DNA of 64,000 nt. It comes from Elephas maximus indicus (taxonomy: Eukaryota; Chordata; Mammalia; Proboscidea; Elephantidae). Each line of letters opens with the position of its first letter. Positions within the stretch are counted from its first letter, which is position 1. The notes under the pieces were generated by a model. It did not search any database. It was not told the DNA's origin and saw nothing but the letters and a program-made list of their open reading frames with translations. Made by a program: the position numbers and the translations under genes. Below, in pieces: positions 48,491-60,104 of the stretch. The stretch is from positions 103,350,823 to 103,414,822 of the forward strand of contig NC_064822.1 of assembly GCF_024166365.1 (NCBI RefSeq), written 5' to 3'.

Positions 48491-48656
48491 AAACCAAAAA
48501 CCAAACCCACTGCCGTCGAGTCGATTCTGACTCACCGTACAGGACAGAGTAGAACTGCCCCATAGAGTTTCCAAGGAGCGTCTGGTGGATTTGAACTGCC
48601 AACATTTTGGTTAGCAGCTGTAGCACTTAACCACTACACCACCAGAGTTTCCAACC
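48491..48656 (-). mobile_element. AfroSINE-type SINE with 11-bp TSD
   Basis: Antisense SINE complete from tail ('aaaccaaaaaccaaacccac') to tRNA-like head ('ccactacaccaccagagttt'). Perfect direct repeat 'tcatgcagtcc' at 48480-48490 and 48657-48667. One of the better preserved copies. Confidence 0.9.
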
Positions 48657-49271
48657 TCATGCAGTCCACCTTCTTGAATTATTTGCTCAGCATACAGATT
48701 GAATAAGTATGGTGAAAGGGTACAACCCTGATACGTATCTTTCCTGATTTTGAACCACACAGTATTCCCTTGTTCTGTTCGAACTGCCTCTTGGACTATG
48801 TACATGTTTCCCATGAGCACAATGAAATGTTTTGGAATTCCTATTACTTGTAATGTTATCCATAATTTGTTGTGACCCACATAGTCCACTGACTATGCTT
48901 TTGTGTAGTCGATAAAACAATGTAAACACCTTTCTGGTATTCTCTGCTTTCAGCCAAGATCTATCTTACATCAACAAGGATACCCCTTGTTCCATGTCCT
49001 CTTCTGAATCTGGCTAGAATTTCTGGCAATTCCCTGTCGATGTACTGCTGCACCATTTTTAAATTACTTCAGCAAAATTTTACTTGAGTGTATTGTTAAT
49101 AATATTGCTCAATAATTGCCGCCTTCTGTTGGATCACCTTTCTTTGGAATGGGTACAAATATGAATTTCTTCCAGTTGGTTGGCCAGGTAGCTGTCTTCG
49201 AAATTTCTTGGCATAGATGAGTGAGCACCTCTGGAGCTGCATACGTTTGTTGAAACATCTAAATTAGTATT

Positions 49272-49789
49272 TGTCCTAGTTATCTAGTGCTGCTATAACA
49301 GAAATACCACAAGCAGATGGCTTTAACAAAGAGAAATATATTTTCTCACAGTCTAGTCCTACTAGGCTAGAAGTCCAAATTCAGGGTGTCAGCTCCAGGG
49401 GAAACCTTGCTTTCTCTGTCAGCTCTGGAGGAAGGTCCTTGTCATCAATCTTTTTTGGACTAGGAGCTTCTCTGTGCAGGAACCCCAGGTCCAAAGGACA
49501 TACTCTTCTCCTGGCACGTCTTTCTTGTGGGTATGAGGTCCCCACTCTCTGCTTCTTTTCCCTTTCCTTTTTTCTCTTGTAAGATAAAAGGTGGTGCAGG
49601 CCACACTCCAGGGAAACTCCCTTTACGTTGGATCAGGGATGTGACCTTAGTAAGGGTGTTACAATCCCATCCTAATCCTCTTTAAAATAAAATTACAGTC
49701 ACAAAATGGAGGACAACCACACAATACCGGGAATCATGGCCTAACCAAATTGACATATACTTTTGGGCGACACAATTCAACTCATGACA
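49272..49789 (-). mobile_element. Solo LTR, MaLR-like, with perfect TSD
   Basis: 518 bp in antisense ('tgtcctagttatctagtgct' to 'caactcatgaca'), flanked by identical 'gtatt' at 49267-49271 and 49790-49794. It interrupts the RTE reverse transcriptase region. The frame at 49419-49604 is incidental. Confidence 0.88.
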
Positions 49790-50679
49790 GTATTCCATCA
49801 ATTTCTGGAGCCGTATTTTTCACCAATGCCTTCAGTGCAACTTGGAGTTCTTCATTTAGTACCATTGGTTCTTGATCATATGTCACCTCCTGAAATAGTT
49901 GAATGTTGACCAATTATTTTTGGTACAGTGACTCTGTATTCTTTGCATCTTTTTTGATGCTTCCTGCATCATTTAATATTTTGCCTATGGAATTCTTCAA
50001 GATTGCAACTTGAGGCTTGAATTTTTTCTTCAGTTCTTTCAGCTTGAGAAACGCTGAGCATGTTCTTCCCTTTTGGTTTTCTTTCTCCAGGTCTTGGCAC
50101 ACGTCATTTAAATACTTTGTCTTCCCTAGCTGCTTTTTGAAATCTTCTGTTCAACTCTTTTACTTCATCATTTCTTCCTTTTGTTTTAGCTACTCTACAT
50201 TCAAGAGCAATTTCAGAGTCTCTTCTGACACCTATTTTGGTCTTTTCTTTTTTTCCTGTCTTTTTAATGACCTTTTGCTTTCATCATGTGTGATGCCCTT
50301 GATGTTAGCCCTCAACTCGTCTGTTCTTTAGTCATTAGTGTTCACTGCATCAAATCTATTCTGGAGATGGTCTCCAAATTCAGATGGAATAGAGCCAAGT
50401 TCATATTTTGGTCCTCATGGGCTTGTTTTAATTTTCTTCACTTCAATTTAAACTTGCATGTGAGTAATTGATGCTCTGTTCCACAGTCAGCACCTGGCCT
50501 TGTTCTGACTGAAGATATGTCTCTTTCCAGAGAAGAAGTCGATTTGATTCCTGTGTTTTCCATCTGATGAGGTCCATGTGTATAGTTGCTGTTTGTGTTG
50601 TTGAAAAAAGGTATTTGTAATGAATTACTCATTGGTCTTGCAAAAGTCTATCATGTGGTCTCCAGCATTATTCTATCAC

Positions 50680-52935
50680 TGTCTTAGTTATGTAGTGCTG
50701 CTATAACAGAATACCACAAGTGGATGGCTTTGACAAACAGACATTTATTCCCTCACAGTCTAGTGGGCTAGAAATCCAAATTCAGGGCACCAGCCCCACG
50801 GGAAGACTTTCTTTTTCTTTTGGCTCTGGAGATCGTTATCATTAATCTTCCCCTGTCTAGGAGCTTCTCAGCACAGGGACCCTGGGTCCAAAGTTCCTGG
50901 CACTGCTTTCTTGGTGGTATGAGGTCCCCATGTTTCTCTGCTCGCTTCTCTCTTTTGTAGCTCAAAAGAGATTGATTTAAGATACGACCTAATCTTGTAG
51001 ATTGAGTCCTGCTTCATCAAAATAACTGCCACTAATCCCACCTCATTAACATCATGGAGGTAGGATTTATAACACATAGGAAAATTACACCAGATGACAA
51101 AGTAGTGGACAATCACACAATACTGAGAATCATGAACTAGCCAAGTTGACACATTTTGGCGGGGGGGGGGACATAATTCAATCCATAACCTTCCACACTT
51201 TGGCCCTCCAAAATTTATGTCCTTGCCACATGTAAAACACATTCACCCCATCATATCATAGCAAAAGTCTTAAATCAACTCCGAGTTCAAAATCCAAAAA
51301 TTTCTGGTGGAACAGGCACAAGCTAGACATTTCCATTACAAATGGTAGAAATTGGAGAGAAAGAAGGGATACCAGGCACCAAGCAAGTCAGCAGAACTCT
51401 ACCTTAGCCCTCAAGCCTTGAAAATAATCCTCTGTTCTCTGAGACCATTTAGACAATGGCCCTGCCCTCCAGTCTCTAGGTATTGCCCACACTGTGGATT
51501 CTGAGTGGAGGCCCCTCGGCCCTGGGCTTCGGCCACCTTCCAGGTCCACTGGAGCAGCAACTCTGCTCCCTCCAATTTGGGTGGCCCCATTGTCCTAGTC
51601 CATCTGAGTGGTGACTCTACCCTTTGAGACCCCAAAGATCCTGGCCCCAACCTCTGGTCATGCCCCAGAGACTAAGGCATCTCTGCTTCTTGTGTTCCTT
51701 GTCTCTTCAGATTCTGCTTCCTGGTTCCTTGGCCTGTCAGGCCCTCAGGCCTAACTGTCCATTTCTGCCCTGCTGGGGCAAGTTTTCTAAAGCTCTTTAG
51801 CTCCATCGATAAATGCCTGGAGGAACCCAACTCCATAGTAAGCTTCGGCCAGAAGATACTCAGCTCTTTTGCTCCATAGGTTGGCAAGTCTAGCTCCACT
51901 GACAAGTGCCAGGAAGCCTCCTGTACAAAGGCACTTAGCTGTCTTGCTCCATGGGTCAGCTCCAGCACTGTTTTGTGCTGGTCTCCTGGTTCTGCTGCTG
52001 CCATTTCTCTATTTCTGCCATTTCTCTGCTGCTGCTTCTGTGCTGTCTCCAGTGTAAAAGCTCTCCTCACTTCCTTCTGAGTCCTCACCAGAATTGTCTT
52101 TAATGTCCATAATTTCACCAACAGTCTCTTCAAGGCAGTCTAGGCTTTTGTTATTAGGCACTTTAAATCACATCTAGCCTCTACCCATTCACAGTTTCAA
52201 AACTGTTTCCACATTTTAGGTTATTGTTAGAGTAGCATCCTACTCTCTCGACACCAAATTCAGTCTTAGTTATCTAAAAAAAAAAAAGTCAAGTCAATTC
52301 CGACTCATAGCGACCCTATAGGACAGAGTAGAATTGCCCCACAGAGTTTCCAAGGAGCGCCTGGAGGATTTGAACTGCTGACCCTTTGGTGAGCAGCCGT
52401 AGCACTTAACCACTACGCCACCAGGGTTTCCTAGTGCTGCTATAACAGAAGTACGACAAGTGGATGACTTTAACAGACATTTATTTTCTCATAGTCTAGT
52501 ACGCTAGAAGCCCAAATTCATGGCATCAGCTCCAGGGGAAGCCTTTCTTTGTCAGCTCTGGAGGAAGGTCCTTGTCATCAGTCTTCCTCTGTTCTAGGAG
52601 CTTCTCAGCCCAGGGACCCTGGGTCCAAAGGACACATTCTGTTCCTGGCATTACTTTCTTGGTAGTATGAGGTCTCCAGTTCTCTCTGCTCACTTCTCTC
52701 TTTTATATCTCAAAAGAGATTGACTTAAGATACAACCTAATCTTATAGGTTGAGTCTCGCTTCATTAATATTACTGCTTCTAATCCTGCCTCATTAACAT
52801 CTTAGAGGTAGGATTTACAGCATATAGGAAAATCACATCAGATGACAAAACGGTAGACCATCACACAATACTGGGAATCATGGACTAGCCAAGTTGATAC
52901 ACATTTTTGGGGGGGACACAATTCAATCCATAACA
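50680..52935 (-). mobile_element. Complete non-autonomous LTR retrotransposon (MaLR-like), LTR-internal-LTR
   Basis: Two LTRs of the same family as 49272-49789 (50680-51189 and 52262-52935, the latter enlarged by a SINE) flank about 1.07 kb of internal sequence. The internal part begins with MaLR-type words ('aaaatttatgtccttgccac', 'acattcaccccatc') and has no protease, RT or integrase frame. The element is bracketed by a perfect 'atcac' duplication at 50675-50679 and 52936-52940. RTE sequence reads straight across the pair. Such elements need proteins from an autonomous ERVL-type partner. Confidence 0.85.
52277..52431 (-). mobile_element. AfroSINE-type SINE inside an LTR
   Basis: Antisense SINE ('aaaaaaaaaaaagtcaagtc' to 'cgccaccagggtttc') inserted 14 bp into the LTR at 52262-52935. 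The LTR continues as 'ctagtgctgctataacag'. Confidence 0.85.
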
Positions 52936-52994
52936 ATCACCAAGGCCATATTTTCCAACTACAGACACTTTTTTGTTTCCAACTTTGTGCTCCA

Positions 52995-53160
52995 AACCAA
53001 ACTCCAAACTCACTGCCGTCGAGTCGATTCCAACTCATAGCGACCTTATAGGACAGAGTAGAACTGCCCCATAGAGTTTCCAATGGGCGCCTGGTGGATT
53101 CAAACTGCCAACCTCTTGGTTAGCAGCCATAGCGCTTAACCACTACACTACCAGGGTTTC
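52995..53160 (-). mobile_element. AfroSINE-type SINE with 12-bp TSD
   Basis: Antisense SINE inserted in the RTE endonuclease region, flanked by 'ctttgtgctcca' (52983-52994) and 'ctttgtgttcca' (53161-53172), one mismatch. Confidence 0.88.
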
Positions 53161-55604
53161 CTTTGTGTTCCAATCACCATAATTATCAATGCACCTTGAT
53201 TGCATGTTTGATTAATTTCAGACTGCAGAAGTTGGTAAAAATATTTAGTTTCTCCATCTTTGGCATTAGCGGTTGCTGTGTAAATTTTAAAGTAGTCTTA
53301 TTAACTGGTCTTCCTTGTAGGTGTTTAGATATCATCCTATCACTGACAGTGTTGTCCTTCAGGAAGGACCTTGAAATGTTCATTTTAACAATGATTGTGA
53401 TGCCACTCCTCAATTTATCATTCCTGTCACAGTAGACCATATGATTGTTTGATTCAAAATGGCCAAAACCAGTCCATTTCAGCTCACTAATGCCTAGAAT
53501 ATCAATCTTTATACACTCCAATTCATTTTTGATGACTTTCAATTTTCATAGATTCATACTTTGTAAATTCCACATTCTGGTTATTAAAGGATGTTTGTAG
53601 CTGTTTTTTTTCATTTTGAGTCGTGCCACGTCAACAAATAATGGTCCTGAAAGCTTGACTCCATCTATGTCATTAAGATCGACTCTACTTTGTGGAGGCA
53701 GCTCTTCTGGAGTCGTATCTTGAGTGCCTTCCAACCTGAGGGGCTCATCTTCCGCCATTATATCAGAGAATATTCCACTGCTATCTGTAAGGTTTTCACT
53801 GGTCAGTTTTTTCAGATAGAGACATCCAGGTCCTTCTTCCCAGTCTGTCTTAGTTTAGGAGTTCTGCTGAAGCCTGTCTACCATGGGTGACCCTGCTGGT
53901 ATTTGAAATGTTGGTGGCATAGCTTCCAGCATCACAGCAACACAAAAGCCACCACAATGCTACGAACTGACATATGCATGGTGGCATGTCGAGATATTTC
54001 TTCTAAAATAAAGGATAAGTTGTTGCATCTGGCCCCTCCTACAACTAAAAAAGGCTCAGATGCCTGGTGGGCCTTACGGATTTTAAAGGCAATATATTCC
54101 TGGTTTGGGTTTGCTACTCTGGCCTGTTTATTAAGGGACTCGAAAAGCTGCTAGTTTTGAGTTAGGCCCAGAACGAAAGAAGGCTCTGCAACAGGTTCAG
54201 GCTGCCACACAAGTTGTTCTGCCACTTGGGCATATGATCCAACTGATCCAATGGTGCTTGAAATGCCAGTGGCAGATAGAGATGCTGTTTGGAGTCTCTG
54301 GCAGGCCCCTATTGGTGAATCACAGCATAGACCCTTACTATTTTGGAGCAAAGCTCTACCATCCTCTACAGATAACTAGTTTCCTTTTGGGAAACAGCTT
54401 TTGGCTTGTTACTGGGCCTTAGTAGAGGCTGAATGCTTAACCAGGGGCCACCAAGTCACTATGTGGCCTGAGTTGTCCATCATGAACTGGGTGTTGTCTG
54501 ACCCACACAATCATGAAGTTGGATGTGTACAGCAGCACTCCATTATTTAATTGCAGTGGTATATACAAGACCAGGCTTGAGCAGGACCTGAAGGCACAAC
54601 TATGTTACATGAGGAAGTGGCCCTAATGCCCATGGTCCCCACTCCTGTCACGTTACCTTCCTTCTCCCAGTCTGCACCAATGGCCTCATGAGGAGTTCTT
54701 TACAATCAGTTAACTGAGGAGGAGAAAACTTGTGCCAGGTTTACAGATGGCTCTGTGCAATATAGAGGCACCACTCAGAAGTGGACAGTGACAGCACCGC
54801 AGCCCCTTTCTGAGACCTCCATGAGGGACAGTGGTAGAGAAAAATCCTCCCAGTGGGCGGAACCTAGAATAGTGCACCTGGTTGTTCATTTTCCTTGGAA
54901 GGAGAGATGGCCAGATGTGTGATTGTATACTGACTCATGGGCTGTGGCCAGTGGTTTGGCTGGATAGTCAGGGATTAGGAAGGAACAAGATTGGAAAATA
55001 GGTGACAAGGCGGTATGAGGAAGAGGCATGTGGATAGATCTCTCTGAATGAGTCAAAGAAGTGAAGATATTTGTGTTTCATTTGAATACTTAACAAAAGG
55101 TGACCTCAGCAGAGGAGGATTTTAACAACCAAGTGGATAGGATGACACGTTCTATGGATGCCAGCCATAGTCCCATTATTGCCCAACAGGCATGATTCAT
55201 CCAAAAGACATGAATGAAGTGGCCATGGTGTCAGGGATAGAGGTTATGCATGGGCTCAGCAATATGGACTTCCACTCACCAAGGCTAACTTGACTACAGC
55301 CACTGCTGAGTGTCCAATTTGCCAGCAGCAGAGACCAACACTGAGTCCCAGTTATGGCACCATTCCTAGAGGTGATCAGCCACTTTTTGTTTTTAGTGGA
55401 ACAGACACTTGCTTTAAATACAGGTTTGCTGTCCATGCACACAGTGCTTCTACCAAAACTACCATCCATGGACTTACAGAATGTCTTATCCATCATCATA
55501 GTATCCCACACAGCATTGCCTTGGATCAAAAAACTCACTTCACAGCAAATGAAGTGTGGTGATGGCCCATGCTCCTGGAATTCACTGGTCTGACCATGTC
55601 CCCC

Positions 55605-56123
55605 TGTCATGGATTGAATTGGGTCTCTCCAAAAATGTGTGTATCAACTTGGTTAGGCCACGATTCCCAGTACTGTATGGTTGTCCTCCATTTTGTGATT
55701 GTAATTTTATGTTAAGAGGATTAGGGTGGGATTGTAACATTACCCTTACTCAGATCACCTCCATGATCCAAGGTAAAGAGAGTTTCCCCGGAGTGTGGCC
55801 TGCACCACCTTTTATCTCTCAAGAGACAAAAGCAAAGGGAAGCAAGCAGAGAGTTGGGAACCTCATACCACCAAGAAAGCAGCACCAAGAGCAGAGCATG
55901 TCCTTTGGACACTGGGTACCTGCACCTGAGAAGCTCCCCGACCATGGGAAGACTGAGGACAAGGACCTTCCTCCAGAACCAACACAGAGAGAAAGCCTTC
56001 CCCTTGAGCCGATGCCCTGAATTTGGACTTGTAACCTACTAGACTGTGAGAAAATAAATTTCTCTTTTTTAAAGCCATCTCCTTGTGGTATTTCTGTTAT
56101 GGCAGCAGTAGATGACCAAGACA
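55605..56123 (+). mobile_element. Solo LTR, MaLR-like, with perfect TSD in ERVL integrase
   Basis: 519 bp from 'tgtcatggattgaattgggt' to 'gatgaccaagaca', bracketed by 'ccccc' at 55600-55604 and 56124-56128. It splits the ERVL integrase region. It has the best preserved ends of this LTR family in the window. Confidence 0.88.
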
Positions 56124-56618
56124 CCCCCATCATCCGGAAGCAGCTGGCTTGATAGAACAATGGAATGGTCTTCTACAGACACAATTATGCTACCAGCTAG
56201 GGGGCAATACCTTGCAGAGTTGGGGCAATGTTCTTCAGAAGGCTGTATATGCCGCAAACCAGCGTCCAATGTATGGTGGTTTCTCCCATAACCAGGATTC
56301 ATGGGTCCATGAATTAAGGGGTGGAAATGGGGGTGGCACAACTCACTATGACCCACTTCAAAATTTTTTGCTTCCTGTTCCCATGACCGTATGCTCTGTG
56401 GGTCTAGAGGTCTTAGTTCTAAAAGTCAGAATGCCTTAGAACACTTATTCTGTTGAACTGGAAGTCAAGACTGACACCTGGTTACTTTGGGCTTGTCATG
56501 CCTTTGGATCAACAGACAAAGAAGGGAGTTGCTGTATCGGCTGGTACGATTTATCCTGATTACCAAGGGGAAATAGGATTGATGTTATATAATGGAGGTA
56601 AAGAAGAGTCTGTCTGGA

Positions 56619-56660
56619 ATATACACATTTTGGGGGGGACATAATTCAATCCATGACACT
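56619..56660 (-). mobile_element. Tiny antisense remnant of a MaLR-like LTR
   Basis: 'acacattttgggggggacat' followed by 'aattcaatccatgaca' is the antisense LTR end as seen at 51145-51189 and 52900-52935. Only about 40 bp remain between ERVL dUTPase and downstream ERVL sequence, so most of an inserted LTR has been lost. Confidence 0.6.
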
Positions 56661-56867
56661 ACTGATGCCTAGACCAATCAGGAGTGAAGGTTTGGGTCAC
56701 CCCACCAGGTAAAGAACCACAACCACCTGATGTGCTTGCTGAGGGCAAAGGGAATATAGAATGGGTGGTGGAAGAAGCTAGTTTTCAATAGCAGCTAAAA
56801 CCATGTGACCAGTTGCAGAAACAAGGACTATAATTGTTATGAATATTTTTTCCTTGTTTTATTATGT

Positions 56868-56912
56868 ATATGTATGTGTGTGTGTGTGTGTGTGAAAGAG
56901 AGAGAGAGCAAA
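56868..56912. repeat. (TG)n and (GA)n microsatellite
   Basis: A TG run at about 56875-56894 is followed by a short GA run, inside the ERVL 3' region. Confidence 0.85.
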
Positions 56913-57080
56913 TATTTTTGTTTTCTTCCCTCCTTATTCCATCACTTATAAAATATAAGATGTAAACAGGGTTAATGTGCTTTTGGTTGTTCGTATGTTT
57001 CCTTATATTTCCTGGAGGAGAAGGCAGCAAGAAGGTGCAAACCGCTGTGTCTGTAGTTCCCATGGGCTTCACATTCTGAC

Positions 57081-58069
57081 ACTAGCTCACACTCAGCCTT
57101 TAGGAATTCATTAAAATTTTTGTGTTTCTTCCCATCAGTTGTCTGTTCTAAGTAAATTCCTAGGTCCTGTTCATCCCTGCAGGTGTTTGCCTCTCTCTTT
57201 AGATTTCAAATTAGCTCCTTGCCCTGCAATGTGAGTTTTCTTACGGTTTCAAGAAACCTTGTTAATTTACAGTTTTTCAAGTTATTTTCTTGTTGTAGTG
57301 TTGGGAGTGATGCTCTTTCTAGCTCTTTACATGCCTGGGTTGAAATTGGAAGTTCTCTGTTTATTCTTGATCGACAGTTTCGCTCTCTACACTGTGAATT
57401 TATCTATTCCCATAAAGTGCTTGAGAAGTCATGTTTTTTTTTTTCAATTATGGAAAATTTGGTGCAAGTCATTCTTCAGATTGTGCTTCTTCAAATTTTA
57501 CTATTTTCTCAATTTTCTTAATAAGTCTTTCTATTAGAAGAATGCTGGAGCCTATTAATAGATCATTTATATTTTTAAACTCCTTTTCTCTGTGTGCTTT
57601 ATTATATGTGAGTTTCTCAGTACAATAATTCCATCTTTGACAGTGTACAGCCTGTGTTACACACATTAATTTTTTTTATATTAGTGGTCTTATTTTTTGT
57701 TTCCAAAATACAAATGATATATATTTATATATCCTTGATCTTGTTTAATTTCTTCTTAGTTTTGTTTAATAATTATCTATTCGTTGTAAATTAATAAAGA
57801 AATAGAAATAAAAAGATATCAAATAAAAATTATGGCTCTGATACAGCCAATTAATGTAATTGCTGTCAGTAAGTTGTATAACTATAAAAAGTTGAATTGA
57901 CAAAAGTTGTGTGATAGACATATTTACAGTGACAATAAAAATAAAGTAGCTGTTGAGGCTGCTTATGTTTCTTTTCTTGATTTGGAGGTTTAAGGTCATT
58001 GTTTCATAGGACATTCCAGTTAATTGGCCTAATGTCATGTTTCATGCTTCTATTCTACTTCCCAATTTG
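57081..58069. other. Unassigned AT-rich DNA
   Basis: No gene. 57120-57660 looks like old LINE-derived sequence but I cannot assign a family. Open frames at 57183-57537 overlap in several phases and carry no known domain. Confidence 0.35.
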
Positions 58070-58955
58070 TTGTGTATGCCTGGGGTCTTGAAAGCTTACG
58101 AGTGGCCATCCAATGAATTGGCCTCTATTTGCCTGGAACAACACAGGAAGAAGGAAAGTCAGGAATAGGAGGAGGAAATGGAATGTGTGGCTGGCTAATT
58201 GCCCTTTTCCATGAGACCAGAAGAACTGGATGGTGTCTGGCTACCACTACGGAAAATTTTGATCAAAGATTCTACAGAAGAATCCCGGTCAAAAAGGGGA
58301 AAATTTAGAACAGAATTTCAAATTCACATGAAATCCAGGATGCTGGATCCGGGAGGCTGGATGAATCCCTGAAACTATTGCCCTGAGATAATCTTTAAAC
58401 CTTAAACCAAAAATATCCTCCCTGAGGTCTTCTTAAAACCAAACAATAGTTCATCTCAACTAGTAAAGAATGATTGCCTTGAACATTGTGCTCTTTTACA
58501 AGCTATCTATATGGGTTCTTATACTCATAGCAAACATATAGGACATAGTAGAACTGCCTCATAGGGTTTCCAAGTATGCAAGTCTTTATGGAAAGAGACT
58601 GCCACATCTTTCTTCCATGGAGCAGCTGGTGGATTTGAATTGCAGACCTTTGGGCTAGCAACCGAGCTCTTTAACAACTGTGCCAATTGACAAGACTGCA
58701 GTGGGTTTTGATTTTTTATGGGGTCTAATTGACAACAGTAACTCGGAATATTAGATAGGAAACTTAGGGGGTAGTGAGTTTATGATAATGAGGGAGAAGC
58801 AACTTGGAAAATGAGGGTGAGAAGAATGGTTGCACAACTCAAAGAATGTAAGCAATGCCACTGAATTGTACACGTAGAAATTGTGGAATTGGTATATGTT
58901 CTGCTGTGTATACCGTCAACAACAAAAATTAAAAAAATTATTTTAAAAATTATGG
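58070..58955 (+). mobile_element. L1 3' UTR and end
   Basis: Ends with an L1 3' terminus ('caatgccactgaattgtaca', 'ggtatatgttctgctgtgta') and an A-rich tail near 58925-58950. It is interrupted by a SINE at about 58505-58690. No coding frame. Confidence 0.55.
58505..58690 (-). mobile_element. AfroSINE-type SINE, long variant
   Basis: Antisense: 'ataggacatagtagaactgc', the extra block 'ctttatggaaagagactgcc', and the head complement 'ctttgggctagcaaccgagc'. Diverged. Confidence 0.7.
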
Positions 58956-58959
58956 AGCT

Positions 58960-60100
58960 GGAAAATACAATAGCTAAAAGAAAACATTTTATTAGATAGG
59001 TTCAACAGCAGATTTGAGCAGGTAAAAGAAAGAATCAGCACACTTAAAGGTAGATCAGTTGAATTATCCAGTATGAGGAGCAGAAAGAAAAAGAATAAAG
59101 AAAAATAAACAGAGCCTAAGAGACCTGTGAGATATCATCGAGCATATCAATGTATGTATTATGGGAGTCCTAGAAGTAGAGATAGAAGGGCAGAAGGAAT
59201 ATTTGAAGAAAATAATATTCCCAATCTTCCCAAATTTAGCAAAATATATTAATCTCCACATCCAAGAAGCCCAATGAAATCCAGGTAGAATAAACTCAAC
59301 GATATCAACAAGGAGACGCATTATAATCAAGCTGTTGAAAGACAAAGAGAATCTTGGAAGCAGCAAGAATGAAACTAACCATCCATTGCATACAAGGTAT
59401 CCTCAATAAGATTAATAGCCAATTTCTCATCAGAAAATGTGGAAGCTAGAAGGCAGTGGGGTAATGTATTTTAAATGTTCGAGAAAAATGTGGTCAGCCA
59501 AGAATTTTATATCAAGCAAAACTATTCTTCAAGGATGAAGGAAAAATTGAAGCATTCCCAGATAAACAAAAGCTAAGGGACACTGTTGCCAGTAGACCTT
59601 CCCCATAAGAAATGCTAATGGGAGTGCTTCCGGCTGAAATGAAAGGACACTAGAGAGTAACCTGAAGCCAAATGAAGAAATAAAGAAAACCTGTAAGGAT
59701 AACAACATAGGTAAATATAAATGAACTCGCAATGTACAGTAAAACCTGTGAAAGCCAGAACCTGTATAAGACAGAAAATGTCAGAGAAGGAAAATTCAAA
59801 TATTTTCCACCAAAAGGAGAGATAGAAAAGTGGTACTGTATCCTGTCAAAGGCAGAAAACTTGTGAGACCCGGAAAAATAAGGCAATCCCATCTAGTTCC
59901 AGCTCTCACAGTTTTCATTGTATAAAGATGTAATCTGTGACAATAACAAGTTAAAGTCCAAGAAGTGAAGCTGTTTAGGAACAGAGTTTTTGTAGGGTAT
60001 TGGTATCATCTCACTGTCATGAAGAATAGTAGAGCTAAGTAAAGGAATTTGAGAGATCTCTCTTTTCTTGCTGGATAGAAGCCTATATAACTTCAATGAC
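58960..60100 (+). mobile_element. HAL1/L1 ORF1 region and 3' part
   Basis: ORF1-like coding remnants: a coiled-coil part (58990-59110) and a C-terminal part near 59460-59640 ('gtcagccaagaattttatat', 'ttcccagataaacaaaagct'). After that the sequence matches the HAL1 end rather than ORF2 ('gatgtaatctgtgacaataa', 'agagtttttgtagggtattg'). It is interrupted by a small DNA transposon. Older than the two half-L1 copies described above. Confidence 0.55.
59737..59920. mobile_element. 184-bp DNA transposon (MITE) with TA duplication
   Basis: Terminal inverted repeats: left 'cagtaaaacctgtgaaagc', right the complement of 'caatgaaaactgtgagagc'. TA flanks both ends (59735-59736 and 59921-59922), as for Tc1/mariner elements. 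No coding capacity. The surrounding HAL1 sequence resumes after it. Confidence 0.7.
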
Positions 60101-60104
60101 TAAT

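Larger units (their letters stand above)
48318..53988 (-). mobile_element. RTE LINE carrying four later insertions
   Basis: Antisense RTE blocks at 48318-48490, 48657-49271, 49790-50679, 52936-52994 and 53161-53988 read in order from reverse transcriptase to the 5' end. They are split by a SINE, a solo LTR, a complete LTR element and another SINE. The RTE 3' end (about 0.6 kb) is missing on the left. The right side has the intact 5' end. Left flank is ERVL gag and right flank is ERVL reverse transcriptase, so a deletion removed the RTE 3' end together with the middle of the provirus. Confidence 0.8.
53989..57080 (+). pseudogene. ERVL pol remnant: RT end, RNase H, integrase, dUTPase
   Basis: Downstream part of provirus 2. 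Order of visible pieces: the end of RT/connection (53990-54450); RNase H with a TDGS-type motif near 54740-54760 and a YTDSWAV-type motif near 54923-54950; the integrase zinc-binding region with CPICQQQRP (55310-55340); part of the integrase core (55375-55565) with a deletion around the first catalytic region; then after a solo LTR, the integrase end (56140-56300); then a dUTPase-like segment (about 56450-56620). dUTPase after integrase is characteristic of ERVL. Many stops and frameshifts make it inactive. In the dUTPase the motif-3 segment reads AGTIYPDYQGEI, with Y where the family has the catalytic Asp. No 3' LTR follows; recognisable ERVL sequence fades by about 57080. Confidence 0.75.
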
